Origin: Streptomyces sp. NBC_00341
Lineage (GTDB): Bacteria > Actinomycetota > Actinomycetes > Streptomycetales > Streptomycetaceae
DNA length: 64,000 nt
Reading direction: 5' to 3'
Assembly (NCBI RefSeq): GCF_041435055.1
Contig: NZ_CP108002.1
Location: 4,464,001-4,528,000, forward strand
Shown piece by piece: positions 45,059 to 54,322 of the stretch (position 1 is its first letter; each line of letters begins with the position of its first letter). A model generated the notes under the pieces. It made no database searches and was not told where the DNA came from. It worked only from the letters and a program-made list of their open reading frames with translations. Position numbers and translations under genes: made by a program.

Positions 45059-48000
45059 GTGTTTCACGTGAAACCGATCGACCCGCGTCTGCTCCGCCAC
45101 GCCCGTGCCACCCGCCTCTTCCTGGTGGCCGTGGTGGTACTCGGACTGGCCGGAGCGGCGCTGGTCATCGCCCAGGCCATGCTCGTCGCCGAAGTGGTGG
45201 TGGGCGGTTTCGAGGACGGGCTCACCGGGTCCGGACTCCGTACGCCGCTCCTGCTGCTCGCGGCGGTCGCGCTCGGACGGGCCCTGGTCACCTGGCTCAC
45301 CGAACTGGCCGCCCACCGGGCCGGTGCGGCCGTCAAGTCGGAGCTGCGCGGCCGGCTCCTCGACCGGGCGGCCGCGCTGGGCCCGGAATGGCTGAGCGGG
45401 CAGCGCACCGGCTCGCTGGTGACGCTCGCCACGCGGGGCATCGATGCGCTGGACGACTACTTCGCGCGGTATCTGCCGCAGCTCGGGCTCGCCGTGGTGG
45501 TGCCGGTGGCGGTGCTCGCCAGGGTGGTCACGGAGGACTGGATCTCGGCGGCGATCATCGTCGTCACCCTCCCCCTCATCCCGCTCTTCATGATCCTGAT
45601 CGGCTGGGCGACCCAGTCGCGGATGGACCGCCAGTGGCGGCTGCTGTCGCGGCTCTCCGGCCACTTCCTCGACGTGGTCGCCGGGCTGCCGACGCTGAAG
45701 GTCTTCGGCCGGGCCAAGGCCCAGGCCGAGTCCATCCGCACCATCACCTCGCAGTACCGGCTGGCGACCGTGCGCACACTGCGGATCGCCTTCCTGTCGT
45801 CCTTCGCCCTGGAGCTGCTGGCGACGCTCTCGGTGGCACTCGTCGCCGTCACCATCGGCATGCGGCTGGTCCACGGCGAACTCGACCTCTACACCGGCCT
45901 GGTGGTGCTGATCCTCGCGCCGGAGGCCTATCTGCCGCTCCGGCAGGTCGGGGCGCAGTACCACGCCGCCGCCGAGGGGCTCTCGGCCGCGGAGGAGATC
46001 TTCTCGGTCCTGGAGACCGAGCCGCCCGCGGGCGGTACGCGGGAGGTCCCCTCGTCACTGCGGCTGGAGCTGGAGGGTGTGACCGTCCGGCACGCGGGGC
46101 GCACCGAGCCCTCGCTCGCCGGGGCCTCGCTGGTGGTGGAGGAGGGGGAGACCGTCGCCCTGGTCGGCCCGAGCGGCGTGGGCAAGTCCACCCTGCTGAA
46201 CGTGGTGCTGGGCTTCGCGGCACCGGACGAGGGTCGGGTACGGGTCGGCGGAACCGACCTGGCGGACCTCTCCCCCGAACGCTGGCGGGAGCGGATCGCC
46301 TGGGTCCCGCAGCGGCCGCACCTCTTCGCCGGCACGATCGCGGAGAACGTACGGCTGGCCCGGCCGGAGGCGGACGACGGCGCGGTCACGGCCGCGCTGC
46401 GCGACGCCGGGGCGTACGACTTCGTGGCGGCCCTGCCGGACGGTGCGGCGACCCTCCTCGGTGAGGACGGCGCGGGCCTCTCCGCAGGACAGCGGCAGCG
46501 TCTCGCGCTCGCCCGCGGGTTCCTCGCCGACCGGCCGCTGCTGCTGCTCGACGAGCCGACCGCGAGCCTGGACGGCGAGACGGAGGCGGGCATCGTCGAG
46601 GCGGTACGACGACTGGCCGCCGGGCGGACCGTTCTGCTGGTGGTGCACCGGCCGGCGCTCCTCTCGGTCGCCGACCGGGTGGTGACGCTGGAGCCGGGCG
46701 CGACGGCCGGACCGGCCGGGCCCGCCGTCGCCGCCGTGGTGCCGCGCCCGGCCGGTGCTCCCGACGACCTCATCGGCGGCGAGGCGGCGCGGGAGCCCGA
46801 GGTGCTGCGGGACACCGCGGCCCGGACCGGGCACGTGCTGGCCCGGGTCAGGGAGGCCGCCGGAGCACAGCGCGGCCGGCTCGCGCTCGCCCTGCTGCTG
46901 GGCAGTCTCGCGCTTGGCTCGGCGGTCGGCCTCATGGCCGTCTCCGGCTGGCTGATCTCCCGCGCCTCCGAACAGCCTCCGGTGCTCTACCTGATGGTCG
47001 CGGTGACGGCGACCCGCGCCTTCGGCATCGGACGGGCTGTCTTCCGCTACGCCGAGCGCCTCGTCTCGCACGACGCGGTGCTCAGGATGCTCGCCGCGCT
47101 GCGCGTCGACGTCTACCGGGGTCTGGAGCGCATCGCGCCCGCAGGACTGCGCCGGACCCGGCGCGGGGATCTGCTCTCGCGGCTCGTCGCTGACGTGGAC
47201 GCCCTCCAGGACTACTGGCTGCGCTGGCTGCTGCCCGCCGGAACGGCGGTCGTAGTCGGCGCGGCAGCCGCCGGGTTCACCGGCTGGCTGCTCCCGGAGG
47301 CGGGCGCCGTGCTCGCCGCCGGACTGCTGCTCGCCGGGGTCGGGGTCCCGCTGGTCAGCGGCGCCTGCGCCCGGCGCACCGAGCGCCGGCTGGCGCCCGC
47401 CCGCGCCGAGCTGGCGACCCGGATCACCGACCTGCTCGGCGGGACGGCCGAACTGACCGTCGCGGGCGCGCTGCCCGGACGCTCGGCCAGGACCCGGGAG
47501 GCCGACGGCGTCCTCACCCGGATCGCTTCCCGGGCGGCGACCGCCACCGCGCTCGGCGGCGGGCTCACCGCGCTGATCGGCGGCCTCACCGTGGTCGCCG
47601 CCGCGCTCGTCGCCCTCCCCGCGGTGGCCGACGGTCGGCTGGCCGGGGTGGAGCTCGCCGTCGTCGTCCTCACCCCGCTGGCCGCCTTCGAGGCCGTCAC
47701 CGGTCTCCCGCTCGCCGTCCAGTACCGGCAACGGGTCAAGCGCAGCGCGGAGCGGGTGTACGAGGTGCTCGACGCCCCGGTGCCGGTGCGCGAACCCGCC
47801 GCCCCGGCCGAGGCCCCCGCGTCGCCCTTCCCGCTGGAGGTACGGGGGCTCTCTGCCCGGTACGCGGGAGCGGAGCACGACGCCCTGGCCGACGTGGACC
47901 TCACGCTGGAGGCCGGCAAGCGCATCGCGGTCGTGGGTCCCTCGGGTTCCGGGAAGACCACGCTCGCCCAGGTCCTGCTCCGCTTCCTGGACGCGCGGGC

Positions 48001-48595
48001 GGGGACGTACCGGATCGGAGGCGTGGAGGCGTCCGCGCTGGACGGGGACACGGTCAGGCGTTTCGTCGGGCTGTGCGCGCAGGACGCCCACATCTTCGAC
48101 AGTTCCATCCGGGAGAACCTGCGTCTCGCCCGTACCGGAGCGAGCGACGCGGAGCTGCGCGACGCCCTCGCACGGGCCCGGCTGCTCGACTGGGCCGAGG
48201 CGCTGCCGGACGGGCTGGACACCCTGGTCGGTGAGCACGGCGCCCGCCTCTCCGGAGGCCAGCGCCAGCGGCTCGCGCTGGCCAGGGCGCTGCTGGCGGA
48301 CTTCCCCGTGCTCGTTCTGGACGAGCCCGCGGAGCACCTCGACCTGCCGACCGCCGACGCCCTGACGGCCGACCTGCTGGCGGCCACCCGGGGACGTACG
48401 ACGGTGCTGATCACCCACCGGCTCGAAGGCCTGGACGCGGTCGACGAGGTGGTGGTCCTGGACGCGGGAGCGGTCGTGCAACGTGGTCCGTACGCGGCTC
48501 TCGTGGCGGTGGACGGTCCGCTGAGCCGGATGCTGGCGCGCGAGCGCGAGACCGTACGGGAGCCGGCGGGGGCGTCGCGGGGCGGGCGGGTCTGA
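45059..48595 (+). CDS. fused thiol/haem ABC exporter CydDC
   Basis: About 1178 residues from GTG 45059 (ATG 45014, GTG 45068 are alternatives without better ribosome binding sites). It joins CydD and CydC in one chain, as known in Streptomyces. First half: six transmembrane helices then an ATPase with GPSGVGKSTLLN, LSAGQRQRLALARG and LLLLDEPT. Second half: membrane part from RLALALLLGSLALG, then GPSGSGKTTLAQ, LSGGQRQRLALARA, LVLDEPA. CydDC exports cysteine or glutathione/haem-linked reductant needed to assemble cytochrome bd. Confidence 0.94.
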   Translation: MFHVKPIDPRLLRHARATRLFLVAVVVLGLAGAALVIAQAMLVAEVVVGGFEDGLTGSGLRTPLLLLAAVALGRALVTWLTELAAHRAGAAVKSELRGRLLDRAAALGPEWLSGQRTGSLVTLATRGIDALDDYFARYLPQLGLAVVVPVAVLARVVTEDWISAAIIVVTLPLIPLFMILIGWATQSRMDRQWRLLSRLSGHFLDVVAGLPTLKVFGRAKAQAESIRTITSQYRLATVRTLRIAFLSSFALELLATLSVALVAVTIGMRLVHGELDLYTGLVVLILAPEAYLPLRQVGAQYHAAAEGLSAAEEIFSVLETEPPAGGTREVPSSLRLELEGVTVRHAGRTEPSLAGASLVVEEGETVALVGPSGVGKSTLLNVVLGFAAPDEGRVRVGGTDLADLSPERWRERIAWVPQRPHLFAGTIAENVRLARPEADDGAVTAALRDAGAYDFVAALPDGAATLLGEDGAGLSAGQRQRLALARGFLADRPLLLLDEPTASLDGETEAGIVEAVRRLAAGRTVLLVVHRPALLSVADRVVTLEPGATAGPAGPAVAAVVPRPAGAPDDLIGGEAAREPEVLRDTAARTGHVLARVREAAGAQRGRLALALLLGSLALGSAVGLMAVSGWLISRASEQPPVLYLMVAVTATRAFGIGRAVFRYAERLVSHDAVLRMLAALRVDVYRGLERIAPAGLRRTRRGDLLSRLVADVDALQDYWLRWLLPAGTAVVVGAAAAGFTGWLLPEAGAVLAAGLLLAGVGVPLVSGACARRTERRLAPARAELATRITDLLGGTAELTVAGALPGRSARTREADGVLTRIASRAATATALGGGLTALIGGLTVVAAALVALPAVADGRLAGVELAVVVLTPLAAFEAVTGLPLAVQYRQRVKRSAERVYEVLDAPVPVREPAAPAEAPASPFPLEVRGLSARYAGAEHDALADVDLTLEAGKRIAVVGPSGSGKTTLAQVLLRFLDARAGTYRIGGVEASALDGDTVRRFVGLCAQDAHIFDSSIRENLRLARTGASDAELRDALARARLLDWAEALPDGLDTLVGEHGARLSGGQRQRLALARALLADFPVLVLDEPAEHLDLPTADALTADLLAATRGRTTVLITHRLEGLDAVDEVVVLDAGAVVQRGPYAALVAVDGPLSRMLARERETVREPAGASRGGRV
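45061..45074. other. parS site 4, overlapping the cydDC start
   Basis: Exact GTTTCACGTGAAAC at the 5' end of cydDC. The first residues VFHVK are encoded by it if GTG 45059 is the start. Confidence 0.9.
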
Positions 48596-48676
48596 GGGGT
48601 CCCCGCCGGGCTTCGGCTATCCCTCACAACCCGGCTTCGACTTTCCCGAACAAAAGGGACTAACTACGCTCTGGGT

Positions 48677-50482
48677 ATGTCAGAGCAGGGCCCGAAGGAC
48701 TCGAAGGATTCGAAGGACTCGAAGCACCAGAAGCACCAGGAGCAGCCGAAGGAATCGACGCGTCCCGAGGACCCCGAGCGCACCGCGCCCCCGGAGGGGC
48801 CGCTCGAAGCCGCGACGGAGGCGACCCGCAGTCTGCGGGGTCTGTCCACAGAACTCACCGCCCGCGTGCCGCAGCTGTTGGAAGCCATGCGTTCCGTCGG
48901 CACCGGGCTCGAACTGCACACCACCCTCGACCGGATCTGCGAGACGGCGGCCGAACTGGCCCACGCCCGCTACGCGGCCATCGGCGTCGTGGACGAGGAG
49001 GGCAAGGGGCTCTCGGACTTCGTCACCTATGGAGTCCCGGAGCCGGTGGCGCGCGAGATCGGCCACCGGCCGGACGGACACCGTGGCCTGCTCGGCGCGT
49101 TGATCCACGACCCCCGTCCCGTGCGGCTCGCGGATCTGACGGCCGATCCGCGGTTCGCCGGATTTCCGCCGGGCCACCCCCCGATGCGGACGTTCCTCGG
49201 CGTACCGATCCGGGTGCAGGGCGAGATCTTCGGCAATCTCTATCTGGCCGGGAAGGACGGCGGGGGCGAGTTCACCGACTACGACCTGCACATGGTGCGG
49301 GTGCTGGCCACCGAGGCGGGCATCGCCATCGGCAATGCCCGGCTGTACGAGGCCGCCCGACAGCGAGAGCGGTGGATCGACGGCTCGGTGGCCGTGACCA
49401 CCGCCCTGCTCTCCGGCGGGGACGCCGACGACGCGCTCGCGGTCGTGGCCGAACAGGCCCGCCACCTCGCCGCCTCCGCCGCCGGGATCGTGTTGCTGCC
49501 CGCGGAGGACGGCGGACTGGAGATCGTCGCCGTGTCCGAGACGGAGCCGACCGGGGCGCTCGGGGTGATCATCCCGGCGCAGAGTCCGGTGGTGGGAATG
49601 CTGCTGGGGGGCGAGGCCGTCTTCGTGGACGACTCGGCCACCGACTCCCGCATGATCACCACGCTGGCGGACCGGTTCGGGCCGAGCATGCTGCTTCCGC
49701 TGCACAGCGGTGGCCGGGTGCTCGGCGCGCTCGCCACCCCGCGTGCCAGGGGCGGCCGGCCGTTCACGGAGACGGAGCGGACCCTCGCCGCCCAGTTCGC
49801 CTCGCAGGCGGCGCTGGCGCTGATGATGGCGGAGGCGCAGCGGGACCGCGAGCGGCTCGCGGTCTACGAGGACCGCGACCGGATCGCCCGCGATCTGCAC
49901 GACCTGGTCATTCAGCGGCTGTTCGCCACCGGGATGATGCTGGAGAGCGCTCAGCGCCGGTCGGACGTGCCGGAGGTGCAGACCGGCGTCGGCCGGGCGG
50001 TCGACGAGCTGGACGTGACGATCCAGGAGATCCGTACCGCCATCTTCGCGCTGCAGCAGGAGCCGGCCGAGGCGCCGTCAGGGCTGCGGACCCGGGTGCT
50101 GCGTGAGATCAACATGGCGGCGGTCCCACTGGGCTTCAAACCGTCGTACCGCTTCGTCGGTCCGGTCGACGCGGTGGTCGGCGAGCTGACCGGGAAGAAC
50201 CTGATCGCGGCGTTGCGGGAGGCTCTGTCCAACGCCTTCCGGCATGCCGTGGCGTCCCGGATCGACGTGGTCGTGGACGCGACCGCCACGCTTCCCGACG
50301 GGCGGGCCGCGGTGCGGCTCACGGTCGCGGACGACGGCGTGGGCATCCCGCCGGGCGGCCGGCGCAGCGGGCTGCGGAATCTGGCCCGGCGGGCGGAGTC
50401 GCTGGGCGGGGCCAGCTGGTTCGGACCCGGCCTGGGGGAGGGCGGCGGCGGTACGGCGGTGGTGTGGCAGGCACCTCTGTGA
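48677..50482 (+). CDS. GAF-GAF sensor histidine kinase (DevS-like)
   Basis: 601 residues. A charged N-terminus with KDSKDSKDSKHQKHQEQ (encoded by 9-12 bp repeats), two GAF domains (residues about 85-220 and 245-395), then HisKA_3 dimerisation with the phosphorylation site in IARDLHDLVIQRLFATGM (near residue 415) and an HATPase ending with GLRNLARRAESLGG. It matches DevS/DosS-type gas or redox sensors; whether a haem sits in GAF-1 is not evident. No response regulator is adjacent, so it may use an orphan partner. It follows cydDC by 81 bp. Confidence 0.9.
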   Translation: MSEQGPKDSKDSKDSKHQKHQEQPKESTRPEDPERTAPPEGPLEAATEATRSLRGLSTELTARVPQLLEAMRSVGTGLELHTTLDRICETAAELAHARYAAIGVVDEEGKGLSDFVTYGVPEPVAREIGHRPDGHRGLLGALIHDPRPVRLADLTADPRFAGFPPGHPPMRTFLGVPIRVQGEIFGNLYLAGKDGGGEFTDYDLHMVRVLATEAGIAIGNARLYEAARQRERWIDGSVAVTTALLSGGDADDALAVVAEQARHLAASAAGIVLLPAEDGGLEIVAVSETEPTGALGVIIPAQSPVVGMLLGGEAVFVDDSATDSRMITTLADRFGPSMLLPLHSGGRVLGALATPRARGGRPFTETERTLAAQFASQAALALMMAEAQRDRERLAVYEDRDRIARDLHDLVIQRLFATGMMLESAQRRSDVPEVQTGVGRAVDELDVTIQEIRTAIFALQQEPAEAPSGLRTRVLREINMAAVPLGFKPSYRFVGPVDAVVGELTGKNLIAALREALSNAFRHAVASRIDVVVDATATLPDGRAAVRLTVADDGVGIPPGGRRSGLRNLARRAESLGGASWFGPGLGEGGGGTAVVWQAPL

Positions 50483-50510
50483 CGGCCCGGTGCGAACGGC
50501 GGCGCGGGCG

Positions 50511-50610
50511 GGTGCGCGCTCGTGCAGCTGTCACTGCCGTGCCGGTGGTGCGCGCTCGTGCAGCCGTCACCGCCGTGCAGGAGGTCTGCGTTCGTTCAGC
50601 GCTCACCGCG
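50511..50610. repeat. 36-bp tandem repeat after the histidine kinase gene
   Basis: A 32-bp core beginning GGTGCGCGCTCGTGCAGC is repeated with two changes at 50511-50542 and 50547-50578, and a third diverged copy follows (50583-50610). The period of 36 bp keeps frame, encoding VRARAAVTAV-type 12-residue units in one frame, so it may be a remnant of coding repeats. Confidence 0.75.
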
Positions 50611-51462
50611 GGACAGCGCCCGATCGGCGATGATCCGCTCGATGACGACCGCGACGCCGTCCTCGTTGTTGGTGACCGTACGGCCGGTTGCCGCCGCCAG
50701 AGCGGCCGGGTGGGCGTTGCCCATCGCGTAGGAGGTGCCGGCCCAGCTCAGCATCTCCACGTCGTTGGGCATGTCACCGAACGCGACGACCTCGGCGGGC
50801 GAGACGCCACGCTCGGCGCAGCACAGCTCCAGCGTGCTGGCCTTGGAGACGCCGGGACCGCTGACCTCCAGGAGGGCGCTCGGACTGGACCGGGTGAACG
50901 AGGCCCGGTCGCCCGCAGCGGTACGGGCCAGGGCGAGGAAGTCGTCCGGGGCCAGTTCGCCGTGGTGGGCGAGGAGCTTCAGCACGGGGGCGCCGGTGCC
51001 GGGCGCCTCCTCGCGGAGCAGCTTCTCCGCGGCGGCCACGGTGGCGCCGGGGTCGAGGTGGAAGGCCGGGTAGGCGGGCTCGTAGTGGATGCCGGTGGCC
51101 AGCTCGACGGCGAAGGAGGTGCTGGGGGCGGCCGCGCGCAGGGTGTGCACGACGTCGAGGGCGGCCTCCCGCTCCAGTGCGCGGACCTTCAGCAGCCGGC
51201 CGCCGTCGTGCAGGTCCGCGACGGCGGCGCCGTTGGCGCAGATCGCCAGGCCGTGGCCGTGGACGTGGTCGCTGACGACACCCATCCAGCGGGCCGGGCG
51301 GCCGGTGACGAAGAAGACCTCGATACCGGCCTCCTCCGCGGCGGCGAGCGCCGCGACCGTACGGTCCGAGACGGTCTTGTCGTCGCGCAGGAGCGTGCCG
51401 TCCAGATCGGTGGCGATCAGCCGGGGAGCGGCGGGGAGAGGGTGATCGGTAGCTGAGGTCAC
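50596..51462 (-). CDS. HAD superfamily hydrolase, Cof type
   Basis: 288 residues from GTG 51462 with GGAG upstream. HAD motifs: LIATDLDGTLLRDD (nucleophile Asp), VFFVTGRPAR (Ser/Thr position), KLLAHHGE and VVAFGDMPNDVEML (acidic pair). Cof-type HADs dephosphorylate sugar phosphates, flavin or pyridoxal phosphates. Its last codons lie in the third copy of the 36-bp repeat. It is convergent with the histidine kinase gene. Confidence 0.9.
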   Translation of the reverse strand: MTSATDHPLPAAPRLIATDLDGTLLRDDKTVSDRTVAALAAAEEAGIEVFFVTGRPARWMGVVSDHVHGHGLAICANGAAVADLHDGGRLLKVRALEREAALDVVHTLRAAAPSTSFAVELATGIHYEPAYPAFHLDPGATVAAAEKLLREEAPGTGAPVLKLLAHHGELAPDDFLALARTAAGDRASFTRSSPSALLEVSGPGVSKASTLELCCAERGVSPAEVVAFGDMPNDVEMLSWAGTSYAMGNAHPAALAAATGRTVTNNEDGVAVVIERIIADRALSRGER

Positions 51463-51650
51463 CGCTCCATTCTCGCGTACGAGGGTGCACGGGCGTGCGC
51501 AGGGGCGCACATCTGAGTACGCGCGCCCTGAGCAGGAGGTATTCCGCTGGCATATGCCGGTCGTCTCACTTGCCTCGCGCCGGCCGGACTGGACATCCTG
51601 CCGAGGCGATCCGTGTGCCTGTTTCCGAAGACCTGATGGGGAGAGTGAAA

Positions 51651-52502
51651 GTGCAACTGTCTTTGAGTGAGCTGCAGTCCAGGGGCGCCGCGTTCCGGGA
51701 ACTGCACAACGGGCCAGAACCCTTCGTGATCCCCAATCCGTGGAACGCGGGCACCGCCCGGATTCTGGCCGGGCTCGGATTCTCGGCGCTTGCGACGACC
51801 AGTGCCGGTCTCGCCGTCGCTCTCGGCCTGCCGGACGGCGCGAATCTGCTGGACCGCGACATGGTGCTCGCGAACGCCGGAGAGATCGCCGCCGCGACGC
51901 CGCTGCCGGTCTCCGCCGACCTGGAGAGCGGCTTCGCGCAGACCCCGGAGGGCGTTGCCGAGACCATTCGCGCTGCGGCGGAGGCGGGGCTGGTGGGCGG
52001 CTCGGTCGAGGATGCCACCGGGCTGCCCGGTGACCCGGTCCGTCCGCTCGCGGAGGCGGTGGACCGGGTGACGGCGGCGGTGGAGGCGGCGCGCGGCCTG
52101 CCCTTCCCGTTCACCGTCACCGCACGCGCCGAGAACTTCCTTTACGGGCGCCCCGACCTCGACGACACGGTCCGCCGCCTGCAGGCGTACGAGGAGGCGG
52201 GTGCCGACGTCCTGTACGCGCCCGGACTGCCGTCGGCCGAGGCGGTGCGCATCGTGTGCGCCTCGGTCGGCCGGCCGGTCAACGTCCTCGCGGGGAGCCA
52301 GCAGCCGGCATTGGACGTGGCCGCGCTCGCGGACTGCGGGGTGCGCCGGATCAGCCTCGGGTCGACCCTGTCCCGGGCTGCGCTGGGCGGATTCGTCCGG
52401 GCAGCCCGTGAGGTGCTCGACCACGGGACCTTCGACTTCGCCGCCCAGGCCCCGCCGTACGGGGACGTGAACCGGTGGATGACAGGTCCGCGTGACGTCT
52501 AG
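51651..52502 (+). CDS. isocitrate lyase/PEP mutase family protein
   Basis: 283 residues from GTG 51651 with GGGGAGAG five bases upstream; ATG 51636 is an alternative. TIM-barrel motifs of the family: FVIPNPWNAGTARILAGLGF, ALATTSAGLAVALG, metal-site VSADLESGFAQTPEG, SVEDATG, and a substrate loop. It cleaves or rearranges C-C or C-P bonds of small acids; related members are 2-methylisocitrate lyase-like and of unknown role. The stop codon lies in a 10-bp minisatellite. Confidence 0.85.
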   Translation: MQLSLSELQSRGAAFRELHNGPEPFVIPNPWNAGTARILAGLGFSALATTSAGLAVALGLPDGANLLDRDMVLANAGEIAAATPLPVSADLESGFAQTPEGVAETIRAAAEAGLVGGSVEDATGLPGDPVRPLAEAVDRVTAAVEAARGLPFPFTVTARAENFLYGRPDLDDTVRRLQAYEEAGADVLYAPGLPSAEAVRIVCASVGRPVNVLAGSQQPALDVAALADCGVRRISLGSTLSRAALGGFVRAAREVLDHGTFDFAAQAPPYGDVNRWMTGPRDV

Positions 52503-52583
52503 CCACGTCTAGCCACGCCTAGCGACGCCCAGCCACGTCCAGCGCGCGGGCGACGGCTCAGTGGGCGGGCGACGGCTCGGTGG
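52495..52583. repeat. minisatellites overlapping the PEP-mutase-like stop codon
   Basis: Five copies of a 10-bp unit (ACGTCTAGCC and variants, 52495-52544), then two copies of a 19-bp unit (GCGGGCGACGGCTCAGTGG, 52546-52583). The stop codon TAG at 52500-52502 is part of the first unit. Confidence 0.85.
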
Positions 52584-52592
52584 GCAGGGCGT

Positions 52593-53495
52593 TCACCCGA
52601 TCTGGGCGGCGGCCTCGACGGCGATCTTCTCGAAGACGGCCTGGTCGGCGGCGAAGTCCGAGTCGGGGATGGGCCAGTGAATCGCGATCTCGTTGATCCC
52701 CAGGGCCGCATAGCGGCCGGCGAAGTCGACGAACGCGTCCACGGACTCCAGCGGGCTCCTGCGATCCGGGGTGAAGCCGGTGAGCATGATCTTGTCGAGC
52801 TCGTCCGCATCGCGGCCGATACCGGCGCACGCGTCCGCGAGCCGGTCGATCTGTCCGCGCACGGCCTGCACCGACTGTTCGGGCGTTCCGTTCTCGTACA
52901 GCTTCGGATCTCCCGTGGTCACCCACGCCTGCCCGTGCCGGGCGGCGAGGCGCATCCCGCGCGGGCCGGTGGCGGCCACGGCGAACGGCAGCCGGGGCCG
53001 CTGGACGCAGCCGGGGATGGTGCGGGCCTCGTACGCCGTGTAGTGGTCGCCTTCCCAGGAGACGGAGTCCTCGGTCAGCAGCCGGTCGAGCAGAGGCACG
53101 AACTCCCCGAAGCGGTCGGCCCTCTCACGCGCCGTCCACGGCTCCTGACCGAGCGCCGTCGCGTCGAACCCGGTGCCGCCGGCGCCGATTCCCAGGGTGA
53201 TCCGCCCGCCCGATACGTCGTCGAGGGAGATCAGCTCCTTGGCGAGCGTCACCGGGTGACGGAAGTTCGGCGACGTCACGAGGGTGCCCAGGCGCAACCG
53301 CTCGGTGGCGGTCGCCGCCGCCGTCAGCGTGGGCAGCGCACCGAACCACGGTCCGTCCCGGAACGTGCGCCAGGACAGGTGGTCGTAGGTGTAGGCGGCG
53401 TGGAACCCGAGCTCCTCAGCCGCCCGCCACTTCGCGCGCCCTCCCTCGTGCCACCGGTCGATGGGCAGGATGACGGTGCTGAGGCGAAAGTCCAT
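52593..53495 (-). CDS. LLM class F420-dependent oxidoreductase
   Basis: 300 residues from ATG 53495 (MDFRLSTVILP). Luciferase-like barrel with the flavin/F420 pocket patterns GTLVTSPNFRHPVTLAKELISLDDVSGGRITLGIGAG (near residues 80-115) and GLNEIAIHWP-like late strand GINEIAIHWPI. The family oxidises or reduces varied substrates with coenzyme F420, which Streptomyces makes. The substrate is not predictable. Confidence 0.88.
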   Translation of the reverse strand: MDFRLSTVILPIDRWHEGGRAKWRAAEELGFHAAYTYDHLSWRTFRDGPWFGALPTLTAAATATERLRLGTLVTSPNFRHPVTLAKELISLDDVSGGRITLGIGAGGTGFDATALGQEPWTARERADRFGEFVPLLDRLLTEDSVSWEGDHYTAYEARTIPGCVQRPRLPFAVAATGPRGMRLAARHGQAWVTTGDPKLYENGTPEQSVQAVRGQIDRLADACAGIGRDADELDKIMLTGFTPDRRSPLESVDAFVDFAGRYAALGINEIAIHWPIPDSDFAADQAVFEKIAVEAAAQIG

Positions 53496-53777
53496 GGCAT
53501 CGAGCCTACGGTGCTTCGGATCCGGTTTCAGGCTCGGCGCCGCGTCACCGATTCCTCCGGGTTCACCGGATGGGGGGAACGAAGGCCCCATTCATAGCCG
53601 CAGCGAGATCACATTGACTACTCTCCGTTACATCTGGTCGGGATGCTGTCGCTGGAGGTGGCGTGCGAAGGAGGTAACGGCCGGCCCGGACCGCGTGACG
53701 AGGCCCGACCCTGCCGAGCCTTGTCGCTGTCTCAAGGGCGCGGGGCCGTCGAGATACACAGAGAGGTACCGCTCACC

Positions 53778-54322
53778 ATGGACGCCATCCTTCGTGCGAC
53801 GGGTGTGGAGCTGCTCTACGGCTCGCAAAGGGCCGTGAGCGGAGTGGACTTCGCGCTGAGCCCCGGAGAGGTCCGCGCGATCATGGGCAGCAGTGGTTCG
53901 GGTTCGTCTTCCAGTACGGGGAGTTACTGCCGGAGTTGACCGTGGAGGAGAACGCGGCGTTGCCGCTCCGCCTGGCCGGTCGGCGCAAGGCGCAGGCGCA
54001 CGAGGCGGCCGGCGAGATTCTCGGTCGACTGGGTCTTGCCGAGTTGAGGCAGCGCAGGACGTCGCAGATCTCCGGGGGCCAGAGCCAGCGAGTCGCGGTG
54101 GCACGGGCTCTCGTCCACCGGCCCGCCGTGGTCTTCGCGGACGAACCTACGGGTGCCCTCGACAGCGCCAACGCCGACGCGGTGCTGGAGGAGTTCCTGG
54201 TCCTCGCGCGGTCCCAGGGCACTGCCGTGATCATGGTGACGCACGATGCCTCGGTCGCTGCCCGTGCGGACAGCCGGTACACGATGGCCGACGGGGCGCT
54301 GGCCAGGCGGGCAGTGGTGTGA
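53778..54322 (+). pseudogene. ABC transporter ATPase, internally deleted and frameshifted
   Basis: The gene starts at ATG 53778 (AGAGAGG upstream) and reads normally to IMGSSGSG, the start of the Walker A motif. It then jumps, within the sequence TTCGGGTTCG near 53897-53905, to GFVFQYGELLPELTVEEN in another frame. The missing piece should contain the Walker A Lys and Thr, the catalytic core to about residue 85, so at least 40 codons are lost. The rest (SGGQSQRVAVARAL, VVFADEPTGALDSAN, VTHDASVA) continues intact to the stop. A TTA codon (53924-53926) would also make it bldA-dependent. It is the LolD/MacB-type ATPase of the permease that follows. Confidence 0.8.

Noticed and set aside
48677..48740. 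Lys/Gln-rich repeat at the kinase start as a separate gene or element
   Set aside because: It is in frame with the kinase and a small-unit expansion of its N-terminus only.
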